This document shows positions 1 to 10,145 of a stretch of DNA of 64,000 nucleotides, one piece after another. The notes under the pieces are model-generated. The model was given only the letters and a program-made list of their open reading frames with translations. It ran no database searches and was not told the origin of the DNA. The stretch comes from Trichoplax sp. H2 (Eukaryota > Placozoa > Uniplacotomia > Trichoplacea), in assembly GCA_003344405.1 (NCBI GenBank), contig NOWV01000148.1, positions 62,001 through 126,000 on the forward strand. The letters run 5' to 3'. The stretch's first letter is position 1. Each line of letters opens with the position of its first letter. The translations under genes and the position numbers were made by a program.

Positions 1-674
1 TGCTTTAAAATCTTGTAAGATTGTACTGAGAGGTTAAGCATAACAATGTGAACTAATTTATTAAAAAAGGGCTGTTTGCAGTATCTAAAATTAATAAAAC
101 AACGAACGTGTTACGAAATAGCGAATCTCAGGATCTTTCTGGTTAAGCTTTGCTTTTATTAAATATGTTTATTCTTTTAATCAGATCTGACAGATATTTA
201 AAACTGGTTGTATCATACAAGTTGAGCTTAATTATTTGATTGAAATAGCAATAAATTGGCGTATTTCTCATTTCTTTTATTATTGAATGTGAATAATGCG
301 CCTAATCTGTATATTTTATTACTAAACTACTTCATAATAGAATGCACGCAATAATCTGATTGAGTTGGCCATAAATTGCCATAGTTATTTATTCCTCTTC
401 AATTTCCCAACTTAATTCAATGTAAGCAAATGCAATCAGTATGGTTTTATAGTATTCAAAAGTCATTATATTCGTAAGTAGAAGCTACACTGTCACAAAG
501 GCCAAAAGACCCTATCTGTACTATAAATTGATTTTTAAGCAGTTAATTTACACATTCAAAGTCTTGAGCATACACAATTACTTCAGTGACTTTGAATAGA
601 ATATAATAAAGCACTAATAATTTCATATAAATATCTAGAACAAAGTGAAGGCTGAGATAAATTCTACTGAGCAT
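1..674. other. Intergenic, nothing recognised
   Basis: AT-rich sequence with no open frame, repeat or RNA gene that I can support. Confidence 0.5.
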
Positions 675-2427
675 TCATAAACGTAATAGTCGAGTATGTT
701 TCAAATTGTCTAGCCCGATTGTTGCATATGTTATGGTGTTATGAACAATGAAGGCATCACTAAATGCAATTTTATTTTCATATGCCAGACTTTATGATAG
801 CATAAAACTAGTGAAATCTTACCTGGTACTTTCCAATTTTAAAACTGTGTGATTTGCACTGTCCCCAGAAAATAGCTTGACAATCTATTAAAGTGGTAAT
901 TTTGCATTAAGTTGAAATATATTACTGATACGTTAAATATGTATAAATAAATTTTAAAGCTATAAATGGAGATCTTTTCCTTATTCGTAAGTAAATTTTT
1001 ATGACCCTAATTAAATGAAGTAACCTTATTATGAAGGAGACGTTAACTAAGTAAAGAGATCAGAAAGTATAGACTTCATAATTGCATCAATATACTCGTT
1101 TCTTGTGCGCATATAATATTAATCAAATATTATAGTACTCATAACAACTTTGAACTAGTGGCATAAGGATTTCTATTATAAATTTTTAAAATTAATTTTT
1201 TTCTCGCTGATTTATCTTGAAATCTATTGTTATCCTGACTTAGCAATCCTTCAAAAAACGAAGCATAAATCATATCTAGACTTTCTCAGACAAGGTACAT
1301 AACATCTTGATCATACGCACAAAAGTTGTAAGCCGTATGATCATGACAGTAAATGAATATGCAGCTACTAACACTAGCTTCGAATTATATTTACTCGATC
1401 ATAGCAATACGTGACAAATTATTGGGAAGTTTAATATCGATCTTGATATAACGTAATTTTAACAGATAATAAACAACTACTGATTTGACGTTTTTGGTAT
1501 TCAAGAACTAATATTTCATTTTCAACGGTATCTGTAGAAGCTAGCACTATACTTCAAGATAATATAAAGCCAATAAATATGATATCGATTCAATTAAATC
1601 ATATACTCGTAAGAAGAATTCCACTGACGCTATATTGTAATTGATATATTACATATTTAAGTAAAGTTATCAAAATATATTTAAAGCTTCCAGTTATGTA
1701 ATCACGACCAACTATATAAGTCTAGAATAAAAGGATTAAAAAATTCATGAAAATAAACTAAATGTTCTATAGCATACAGTTTTTTGGATGTCTTTCGTTA
1801 GCTGTGGAGAAATATCAAAGTTTCCTGTCTCCCTTAAGGAATTGAACTCCAGATTTTTGATAACCAAGCTGCAATTCCAGTAAAGTCGTTTTATAGGGCT
1901 ATTGGTTGCACCTTCAATAGGAAAATAATTCATACGATTTTACGAATGTAAAAATGTTGTGGTTATAACAAGACCCAAATTTATCTGTGTTATAAGATGC
2001 CGTTAAGCTTCGCAAGAGATAATTCAATGATTAGCAATTTAACCAGTTTTGGTAGCGTAATTGATATTCTTATTATTGTTATCTAATAATTAAATGATTA
2101 TCACATAACCGAATACATCTTAAATTATTAGAAAAAAGTTTGTAGTTTGTAATACATAATATCTCTTATAATTAATATTACCTAATATATCCTAGCTGCA
2201 TGTATATCAATCAGTGTAATATACCAACGAATTAACGTGACAAAAAGGATTTTTTATTCAAAATGTATAGAGTATTTCAGTTAAATTATAACATTTAAGA
2301 CTTGTTAATTAATTTATCTAATTGTAAAATTCCTCAAATAATTTTACAGACAGGATTACTAACCGGCACTTGTTAGTCCCAGGAGCACCAATAGTAAAAT
2401 TGCAATCATTTTTCTCAATGCGCTCAT
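675..2427 (-). CDS. Predicted small secreted SEA-like protein, four exons
   Basis: Exons by eye are 2427-2364, 1911-1778, 884-823 and 759-675, all in phase, giving about 114 residues. Exon 1 starts at an ATG and encodes a textbook signal peptide: basic MSALRK start, a run of I, L and V, then LTSAG. It is followed by donor GTTAGT. Exon 2 has the pattern of a SEA domain's first half (CSLVIKNLEF..SLRE..NFDISPQL..DI) and ends at donor GTATGC. Exon 3 ends at a strong donor, CAG|GTAAGA. Exon 4 ends in TGA. The exon 2-3 join continues the SEA-like helix (KLFSGDS) and then a strand (TVLKLES). The introns are 452, 893 and 63 nt. SEA domains are extracellular folds of mucins and membrane receptors. No transmembrane segment or obvious autocleavage GS motif is seen, so a free secreted protein is inferred. 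The 893-nt intron could hide an extra in-phase exon, and the acceptor before exon 2 is weak. The signal-peptide exon is the most secure part. Confidence 0.5.
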
Positions 2428-3380
2428 ATTTTGGCTTTCTTTACTGCGGTGATTATTGTAGCATTAAGAGAAATGAAAATAAATCTTGAGTAAGATCGCA
2501 AGCCCTAAAATATCGTCGTTACTGTACTGTAGCGCATATAGATTTCTTATCATACATGCCCTTATATGTATACAACTGGTCTGCTTTGGTGGAATAATTC
2601 ATTTGAAAATGACTATTTGACGTTAATAATAGATTATCTTGAAATGAAAAGAGTTCAAAGTTTAAAATTTGATGACGCTTGACAAGAAGACTTTAGCGAA
2701 ATACAAAACATCCTTGATATTGGTAAAATACGGGTAATTCAGTACGAATAGTTATTCACATACGTATAATTCTCATTTAATTAATGAATAGTGAATGAAA
2801 ACTAGCTCAATTGAGGCATTAGATATTAAAATTATACAATAGATAGAACGACAGTTATATTCATCCATTCTCCTTTTAAGTATAGCCAACAATGACACGC
2901 AGACATTTCAAATAGAAGAGCTAAACTCTTTTGTTGTTAAGGTTAAATATTGATGGATACTATTCCATGCGAAACCGTTTTTAGCCTCAATTAAGCTAAT
3001 TAATTTAAAGATATTTGTTAGTCTACCCATTCCTAAATTATTAGCGATGCATGATACTTGCTACCAAAATTAGCTGCTGGAAGGAATTCTGAAAATTCAA
3101 TTTTAATATGGAGTTAGGTAGTTAGGATTGTAGATCTCACGAATGCTTATTGGCTAGAATCATGTAAATACACGTAAAGCATTCTTTACAATTTCTGTCA
3201 ATTTTTAAGCTAATAAAAGGAATAAGCCATATCCTGGTGTATTTGCTTTTGACATATTGCCATAATCATTGTAAAGCAGAAATTATATTAAATGACCCAT
3301 TTGCGTAAGGTTACAAATATTGAGTTGCTAGATGATAGATTTTGCAGAGATTAAATTTTCAGAAGTTAGTCTTCCGACGC
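2428..3380. other. Intergenic upstream of the secreted-protein gene
   Basis: No coding region or repeat recognised. It should contain the promoter of the minus-strand gene starting at 2427, but I see no clear TATA or initiator. Confidence 0.4.
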
Positions 3381-3807
3381 TGTTACAGTGGTATGGAAAT
3401 GTTCCGTGATAGGACATATCAGAATCTGACTATTTTGTATTTTTAGTCATTAGACGTCTGTGTTCGTAAATACCGTTGTCATTAGGCGGTGTTTCATTAG
3501 GCAGCACTAGGTAAAATTAGCTATTGATTCATAGGTAGGTTTCAATGTTTATATCACTAACTAGGATATCTAAACTATTGTAAAAGAGTATATAAATGCG
3601 GTATATCGCACAGTAAAGTTAATTCTTAACAATTAGTGTTTAACGTATAATATGAGGGGTCGAAGTCTTTGTGTAGTCTAATATTATATAATAATTATAG
3701 TAAAAAAGTTCATGATAGAGTAGATATTGCTCCCTGATACGCGGTTCAGGGGATTGACCTATTGATCGTGCATTACTTTACCTTGTAGCAAAGCTGTTTT
3801 GTCGCAG
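3381..3807 (+). mobile_element. Solo LTR, family A, short form
   Basis: It begins TGTTACAGTG and ends TGTCGCAG, like the full family A copies at 13886 and 54369. A TATA box (TATATAAA, 3589-3596) matches theirs. Flanking ACGC and ACAC look like a decayed 4-bp target duplication. About 229 bp present just inside the 5' end of the long copies (13896-14128) is absent here. The AATAAA of the long copies is degenerate. Confidence 0.8.
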
Positions 3808-5579
3808 ACACTAATAACGAATAAAGCTTTTACTTGAGGGTAATTCTGCGGTATATGGAATAGAGCACGATGCATTTACGCTGAAATTTCATTTCATCAT
3901 GTTTTAGCTTCCGCAAAAGCTTATCCAATCAATATAGAGACGTAGGCCTTTATTCACGCGATATCCTTAAACATTTATATCTGTTTCAAGAATATGATAT
4001 CAAAAAAGTTAGAGAATCGATCTTCTTAAATTTGTACGATAAATTACTTATTATGACATTTAAAAGAATTTTAATTAAAAAACTTAAACTTGGCCGTCGT
4101 AAAGAAATTACGGTACTTAACAAATTAAAATCTGCATTAGCTTATTGAACTTTGGTAACGTAATATCATTACAGTTTTCTTTCTAAACATGTAATTATAC
4201 TAAATTCTTTTAGGTATAGACTCGTCAGGTGAAATTGGAAAAAAAATCGAAGGAAATCAAATTCATTATATTTCTAGTTCGCATTCACTACTCGTATTAA
4301 ATATTTAAGAGCTGGTTAACACTTAGAGACCATATCTTAGTTTTTTCTAATTATAAAGCTTCTTGAATTTGGTAAAATATTCATTAGTTAATCAAATTAA
4401 TTCTGATGGATGATGAAAGCCTTGTCTTATGATGTGAAATAAAGACTAATTCATCCTATAAACTACTCAAATAGACTCATTAAACAACATCAAAATTTAG
4501 GAATATTAAATGAAAGTTAGTTTATTACTTAATAGGGTTAGAAACAATCTTTAACATAGTCAAAAATCTAACAACGCATCTACCTATAATTCTGCTACTA
4601 GCAATCCTGAATCGTAACACAAAACGATAACTTTTATAGATTCTTTAATAGCCTAATTTACAGTTATTTACTTAAATAATCCTTAATTTAATTCTGACAT
4701 ACAAGATATTGAATCTTCCTGTATTAATGATTTATATCAATCATAGGGCATTGATGTAATCGTCACTTTAGGTGCATACTTATTACTAGTCTTTAACAAT
4801 TTTACTCTTTCTAACAAATTCCTTTAATGGACTAATATTGTCCACAATCGAGATTTAAATTCTATATCCTCTATAATTCTCTACAGCTAATTACTAAACC
4901 TGCAGAAATTGTCTAGTACTAATACTGTTTTTATTTACAAAATACGCGGTTTCTATTTAAATGGGAATATTTGAGTTGAGTTATGAAAAGCTATAGATGT
5001 GTCTACCTTTATAAAATTTCTGTCTTTACGGTACATTGTTGTGTATTTAACGTAGAGTAAAAGAGCGTTTAAGTCAGTAGTTCCAAATAAACCTAAACTT
5101 TATGTTTCTTTCTCGCTGAGCATAAACTTTGAAACCTTGATTTTGGTATCCCTAGCTTAATTTAATCGAGTCGAAATCATCTGCGTGATAAGTAAAGTAG
5201 ATGAATAGGAGTAGGGCTTACAATCACTGTTAAGGCAATTATTAATTCTAGCCATATGAATAGGACCCTTTCTATTTAAATTATCTTAAACAATGGGCTG
5301 CTTACTTGATAAAATGAATTGTAATCCTTAACAACTAAGCTGATGTAATTACGTACTGTAGTAATCGATAGATTCTAAGTCGATTAACATTTATTATTGA
5401 GAAAAAATACGCGTAATGTTACCCGTTATAATTCATGGATATTTTGATGATCGATTGCTAAAATTTATCGCCAAATATGGAATCAAGATACAATCTTTAT
5501 ACCTTATTCAGGAGTCTAGACTACTATGGTGAATAGATTCAAGTTTTTAGGTCACAATTATCTAAATAGAAAGAATTTT
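3808..5579. other. Intergenic with one old LTR-like repeat
   Basis: No genes recognised. It holds the diverged repeat C copy at 4962-5132. Confidence 0.4.
4962..5132 (+). repeat. Diverged copy of repeat C (probable LTR remnant)
   Basis: It aligns colinearly with 50091-50260, sharing GAGTTGAG, ATGTGTCTA/ATGTATCTA, CTTTACGG, GTTGTGT, TTTAACGT and CGCTGAG/CGCAGAG blocks. The 50 kb copy is preceded by TATATAAA, so this is probably the R/U5 part of an LTR whose ends I could not fix. Confidence 0.55.
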
Positions 5580-6021
5580 TGTCACAAACCAGCTTCGTGA
5601 CATGGATAACGTAAAATAAATCTCGAAATTACTATAGTCTCCTGGATTCAGTATCATTTAACTACCTCACAAGAATTTAGACGCCTTTGATTCTACGTTA
5701 AACACAACTAGACAATTGAGAACTACTTTATTCAACTATCTGACGAGCTTACATACCCTTCTACAGCAGCTAACATTCACGAGTCATCTTATAAAAATAC
5801 TTAGGTGAGAACATCTACTAACTAATTTTTCACAGTCGGACTTCGGTATGTCCATTCACAGAATCATTTCAGTGCACATTACAGCACAGCATTAAATCTA
5901 CTGTAACACATTTATAGTTAGAGTAATTCCTATTGTAAGTAACTAATTGTAATATATTATCACTATATTATATTAACCAAATTTAGATAGCTATTTCTTC
6001 ACGTTATTTCGTACCGTGACA
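5580..6021 (-). mobile_element. Solo LTR, family B
   Basis: On the minus strand it runs TGTCACGG...TGTGACA over 442 bp and matches the copies at 18925-19337 and 60897-61342. The flanks are ATTTT and CTTTT, a possible 5-bp target duplication with one mismatch. Confidence 0.85.
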
Positions 6022-8205
6022 CTTTTATAAGCTTAAATTAGAATAGTGTAATTATTTCTAAAGTATGCCTATAACTTGTATCAATTGTTGTATCCCTTAG
6101 CAACAATTATCATACAAAATTTGTTCGTAAATAACAGTAAAAATTTTCAAGTTTACTGATTTTATAAATAAAGTCTTAGACAATGATGCTAATAATTTGT
6201 AGTATAATAAATTTTACTGATTGCAGATAAATTTGTATACCATAATTCGAGTAGGAGAGTATTATTATGAAGGCTAACCTTGTTAGTTGACGAACAGTAT
6301 TATGTCAGTTGTCGACTATTCAATATGATAGTTCATCGAGGTAAAAATTCAATTTAGGTACACCTAAAATATCCATGACCAAATACATAAGTTAAGCTTC
6401 GTCTAAGATTGATTATATTATTATTTCATCTACGAAAAATTTAGAACATTGGCTATATTCGAGTTTTTGACCAATCGTTTGATGGCTCATACATAATATT
6501 TAAAACTTTATAATTTCATTGGCCTCGGTCTAAATTGATACTTATTTCAGCTTAAGGTGCCTTAAAGATTCTCTGCTAACCTACCCTACGAGAAAACAGT
6601 TGATAAATACTATTATAAATGCTCGCTGAAATAATGAGCAGGTCTTTTCAATACAACGATTTTGATAGATCAAACTTTTAGAATCTAAAATTTAAGTTGT
6701 TTTATCATTGACTCTCTACCAAATTATTTACTGAATAGATTTAAATTGATATCAGTTACGGATTATACTAATAATAATTAATATAGCGTTTACTTGTGTG
6801 ATTATTAGTGTGCCTAATATATAACCAACGTTAAGTTCTAAAAGTAGTCATATTTTCTTATTCTCCAGACTATGAAATTATTTCATATAGTATGCACTTG
6901 AATTCGTACCGGTCTAGATTTTTATGAATAATTTATCCTGTATTTCTTTTTGTGATTTTCGAGATGCCTTAATATGCGAAATACTTTATATCTAAATAGA
7001 CGTTGAGCGAAAGATATCTTGAAATTAAAAGAACCAACTACTTCAAAAAAGAAACTAGCAGGTAGCTATTTGATTTAATGTATTTAACTGTGAATGATTA
7101 AATCATTACGAAATATTAAGCAATCTTAGCTTCCACTTTATGTTGTTAATAATAAATTAGCTTCTCCATTGATTAAAAATATGCACTACATTTATATCCG
7201 CGAAATTTAGTGGCGAAATGCAACTTAAAATAAGTACGCTATACGGTGAAATTCCAGATTTGAAGCGGGCTTCACTATGACAGATTCTGTGCCTTGACCT
7301 TTCCGTATTTATTCGGATTTTATTTATTGATAAAAGCTTCATATTAGCTGCGCTAGCAATTTGATCAATTAGTTACATTTTGTAAATAAGCTACCCTTAG
7401 TATTTGCAAAACATCTCCATTAAAATATCTACGTGCTACGTAAGTATAATTTATCATTTACTTAGCTGCTAAGGTGCTTTCCAATTTAATATAACACTAA
7501 AATAAAAGCTGCAATCAATAATGATCTCTAGAAAGAAGACCAAATAACTTATCGCTATTATAATATAAAATGCAACATAACTGTTTATTTTCTAATCGTA
7601 TGTAGCTCAGTGATAGAGAGAAAAGCAACAGCACTTTAACATCGAAGAGAGTCAAAAACTAAACTTTAGCATACATTAAATATATAAGACTGGATCAATC
7701 TGTTTTATTTCAAACATAAACAAATTGAATCAAAAGAAACATAACTTTAAAGGCAGCTGTTTATACCATAGAATCATCAAAGTAAAGTTTAACTATCAAA
7801 ATAAGTAACTCACATTGGTAATTTTGTATACTATCCACCAACTTATTATAAATTAAAAATTAAGGCACTATGTAATAGGTAATATTTGTCACAAAGTCCG
7901 AAATTTTAATTGTCAACTTTTAAATGCATCAAATATTGAAGCCGCTGGTAATGCTATTGAATTTTTTTAAAATTTCAAGCTAGCAGGCAACGAATGCATA
8001 ATAAATTTATTCAATTCATATGAATTATTTAGAAAAAGATTTGTCTGACCTGTACCTAAGCATCGGAAGATAATACTGTCCAGTTAATAAACAGTATTAA
8101 TTTTTAAGTAGAATTCTTCTATATTGGTCAATAAATCTAGCTAAATACCGTTAACTTAAACAGACATTGATAAAAATTAAATAATTTTCAAGAATTCCAC
8201 CGAGA
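6022..8205. other. Intergenic, no gene recognised
   Basis: AT-rich. Short open stretches near 7160-7340 on both strands lack splice or homology support. A small inverted repeat is annotated at 6076-6117. Confidence 0.4.
6076..6117. repeat. Short imperfect inverted repeat
   Basis: TTGTATCAATTGTTG is followed after 10 nt by CAACAATTATCATACAA, an imperfect hairpin just outside the 5.6-6.0 kb LTR. It is not a terminator-like structure. Confidence 0.5.
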
Positions 8206-8211
8206 TTTATT
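8206..8211 (-). terminator. Poly(A) signal AATAAA of the ADAM-like gene
   Basis: AATAAA on the minus strand, about 33 nt after the stop codon at 8244. The position is normal for a compact 3' UTR. Confidence 0.6.
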
Positions 8212-8243
8212 AACTTTATCTTTAACTAGCTATTTTGTCATAG

Positions 8244-9854
8244 TTAGGAAATTAAATCCATTAACTGCTGATTATTAGTTGTTTTTGATTTTCGAATGCA
8301 CTGCTTCCAGACAACAGTAAAAAATACACTAATGATTAATGTGCCAATTAAACCCGCAACAACATATATTATAGCAAATTGATTGGATTGATTGCAATTA
8401 GGGATTCTCCGACAAGGTGCGTTGCCAGACATATCCATAAAACTATGAAAAGCTGGAGTGCAGCAAGAATCATTACAATTGCTTTGATATCCGCAATCGC
8501 ATTCTTCCCCTTCATCTATAATTCCGTTACCGCATATTGGATAATGCTGATTAATTAAGCACCCACGCTGCTTATTCCAACCTTTTGTGACGATGGAATG
8601 ATAAATTGCTTGTCGACTACACGGAGAAAATAAATAATTATTCATTTTTTCCCCACTAGAAACTGCTGCATGCATAAGATAAAACCCTTTTTCGCCAGTC
8701 GGTGAACATAACTTGGTAAAGTTATCGTGTTTAGAACCAAATATATGGCCAATTTCGTGGGCTGCAATCATTTCACGTAAAGGATAGATTAAAGTTTTAC
8801 TTAGTCGAGACACTGATAATAAACCTACGTTAGAACTGGACAGAACTCCATTGTCTTCATAATGATATTTAGTACAGATTCCTTCGTCAATTTTGTAGCC
8901 ACTGTTTGCAATTCCTGTCACTTGCTGCTTGAAATGATGATCTATGAATAGAAATCCCATACAGTATTGACTGTAGTTATAATAGGCCGTCCAATTATTG
9001 AAGTAATATGTTGGATTCGCTATCGGATCCAACCGACTAAAATTCGTTTTTGCTGAAATAGATTGGATAGCAATGCCAATGCTGTCGGCTTGTCCATCGC
9101 CATTAAAGTCAGTCTTCCTGAAGATTTGATTAACGCCTTGCAGTAATACCGAAATACCAATAAGAGCATGAAATGGATCGCCATAGCGTTGAAGAACATG
9201 CCGATCAATATCAATACGTGCCAAACAAGTATTATTGATATTGTTAAAATTATGATTCTGCTGTCTAGCTTGCCTCGTATTTAAATGATGATTGTAAGAT
9301 GCAAAAGATGAGAATAACGGATCATGTAACCATCTGTCGGAAGATTGAACATCCCTAGAAGCTCGAAAGCGTGAACTAATATCGATGTTGCGATAGATGA
9401 TGAACTGATTACCGTTGCTTGCTAATGAAGGAAAGAATTTTGCGTATTCGACGTAGTATTTAACACGATCAAGAGTGAAGACGCCTTGAAACTGACCAGA
9501 ATTATAGATGTATCCAAATGCTTCCGTTTCAGGATGTGATTGGATTGAGCCATATACAAAATGTGATCGATCGAAGGAAGCTATGGTGCTAGGATCAAAT
9601 TCTAATACTAAATCAGAATGAAATAGTAGTGACTGACTATGTAAGACTAACTTAAATACTCGATTATAAGCTTCGACTTGCAATTCAAACTGATAAACGT
9701 TGCTATGCTGATTGGAAGAATTGAACAGTGCTTTAGAATAAGAAGTAAACTTAGGAACTTGATAATCCTTAAGATAGGCAACCTTACCACTTGAGCATAG
9801 AAAAATGTCACAGCTGATTATCGTTATGACGAGGAGGAGCGATGATTTAATCAT
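8244..9854 (-). CDS. ADAM10-like membrane metalloprotease, single exon
   Basis: Type I membrane zinc endopeptidase of the ADAM10/17 kind, which sheds the ectodomains of cell-surface proteins. I take the ATG at 9854 (ACCATGA context; signal peptide at residues 1-23) over an upstream in-frame TTG, giving 536 residues. A propeptide-like region covers roughly 24-205. The catalytic domain carries the complete zinc motif HEIGHIFGSKHD at 366-377 (Glu367 catalytic) and a Met-turn methionine near 394. A disintegrin-like start (CGNG..DEGEECDCG, from 441) follows, then CC at 464-465, and a transmembrane helix near 493-516 with a short basic tail. Two oddities stand out. There is no cysteine between the signal peptide and Cys210, so no cysteine switch is visible. 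The disintegrin domain is cut short and the Cys-rich region is missing, so the protein passes straight into the membrane; family members are usually about 750 residues. No introns are needed. A retrogene-like origin with a secondarily shortened stalk is plausible. The active site looks functional. Confidence 0.93.
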   Translation of the reverse strand: MIKSSLLLVITIISCDIFLCSSGKVAYLKDYQVPKFTSYSKALFNSSNQHSNVYQFELQVEAYNRVFKLVLHSQSLLFHSDLVLEFDPSTIASFDRSHFVYGSIQSHPETEAFGYIYNSGQFQGVFTLDRVKYYVEYAKFFPSLASNGNQFIIYRNIDISSRFRASRDVQSSDRWLHDPLFSSFASYNHHLNTRQARQQNHNFNNINNTCLARIDIDRHVLQRYGDPFHALIGISVLLQGVNQIFRKTDFNGDGQADSIGIAIQSISAKTNFSRLDPIANPTYYFNNWTAYYNYSQYCMGFLFIDHHFKQQVTGIANSGYKIDEGICTKYHYEDNGVLSSSNVGLLSVSRLSKTLIYPLREMIAAHEIGHIFGSKHDNFTKLCSPTGEKGFYLMHAAVSSGEKMNNYLFSPCSRQAIYHSIVTKGWNKQRGCLINQHYPICGNGIIDEGEECDCGYQSNCNDSCCTPAFHSFMDMSGNAPCRRIPNCNQSNQFAIIYVVAGLIGTLIISVFFTVVWKQCIRKSKTTNNQQLMDLIS

Positions 9855-9959
9855 GGTAAAATAACCAGTTAAGATTATATTTTCAAAGTGCGAAATTAAG
9901 AGCAATGAAGGCAGCAGTAAAATTTAAAAGCTTGATATCAGCGATAAAATTGGCCTAGC

Positions 9960-10145
9960 CTACTTATAATGATTCGCGTAAGAATTTAGGAATTTACTAA
10001 GTATATCACCGGATCTTGGTACAATGTTGCTGTGGCTTTTAATCCTGAAAGAAGTTATTCGATCAATCTGAGCAATCTTATAATTTACGAATAATAAATA
10101 TAAGAACAACATTGAAAATTTAAAATAAAAGTTTGAATAAAACAT
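9960..10145 (-). CDS. Short ORF resembling an ADAM10-type signal peptide and propeptide start
   Basis: A 61-codon frame from the ATG at 10145, or 50 residues from the ATG at 10112, which is directly followed by a hydrophobic MLFLYLLFVNYKIAQ segment fit for a signal peptide. The C-terminal SKFLNSYANHYK resembles the LxKYIxHYE-type start of ADAM10 propeptides and the YLKDYQ...SYSKAL stretch of the downstream protease. It lies 105 bp upstream of that gene on the same strand. The last codon and stop overlap AA|GTAGGC, a possible donor. Two readings are open: a 5' exon spliced into the protease frame (an alternative N-terminus), or the stub of a tandem duplicate. The ADAM-like frame has its own signal peptide, so this exon is not required. 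Confidence 0.4.
   Translation of the reverse strand: MFYSNFYFKFSMLFLYLLFVNYKIAQIDRITSFRIKSHSNIVPRSGDILSKFLNSYANHYK

Noticed and set aside
1800-1935. tRNA-like T-arm (GAGTTCAATTCC) on the minus strand
   Set aside because: No A box, acceptor pairing or anticodon arm; it falls in the predicted exon 2 of the secreted-protein gene.
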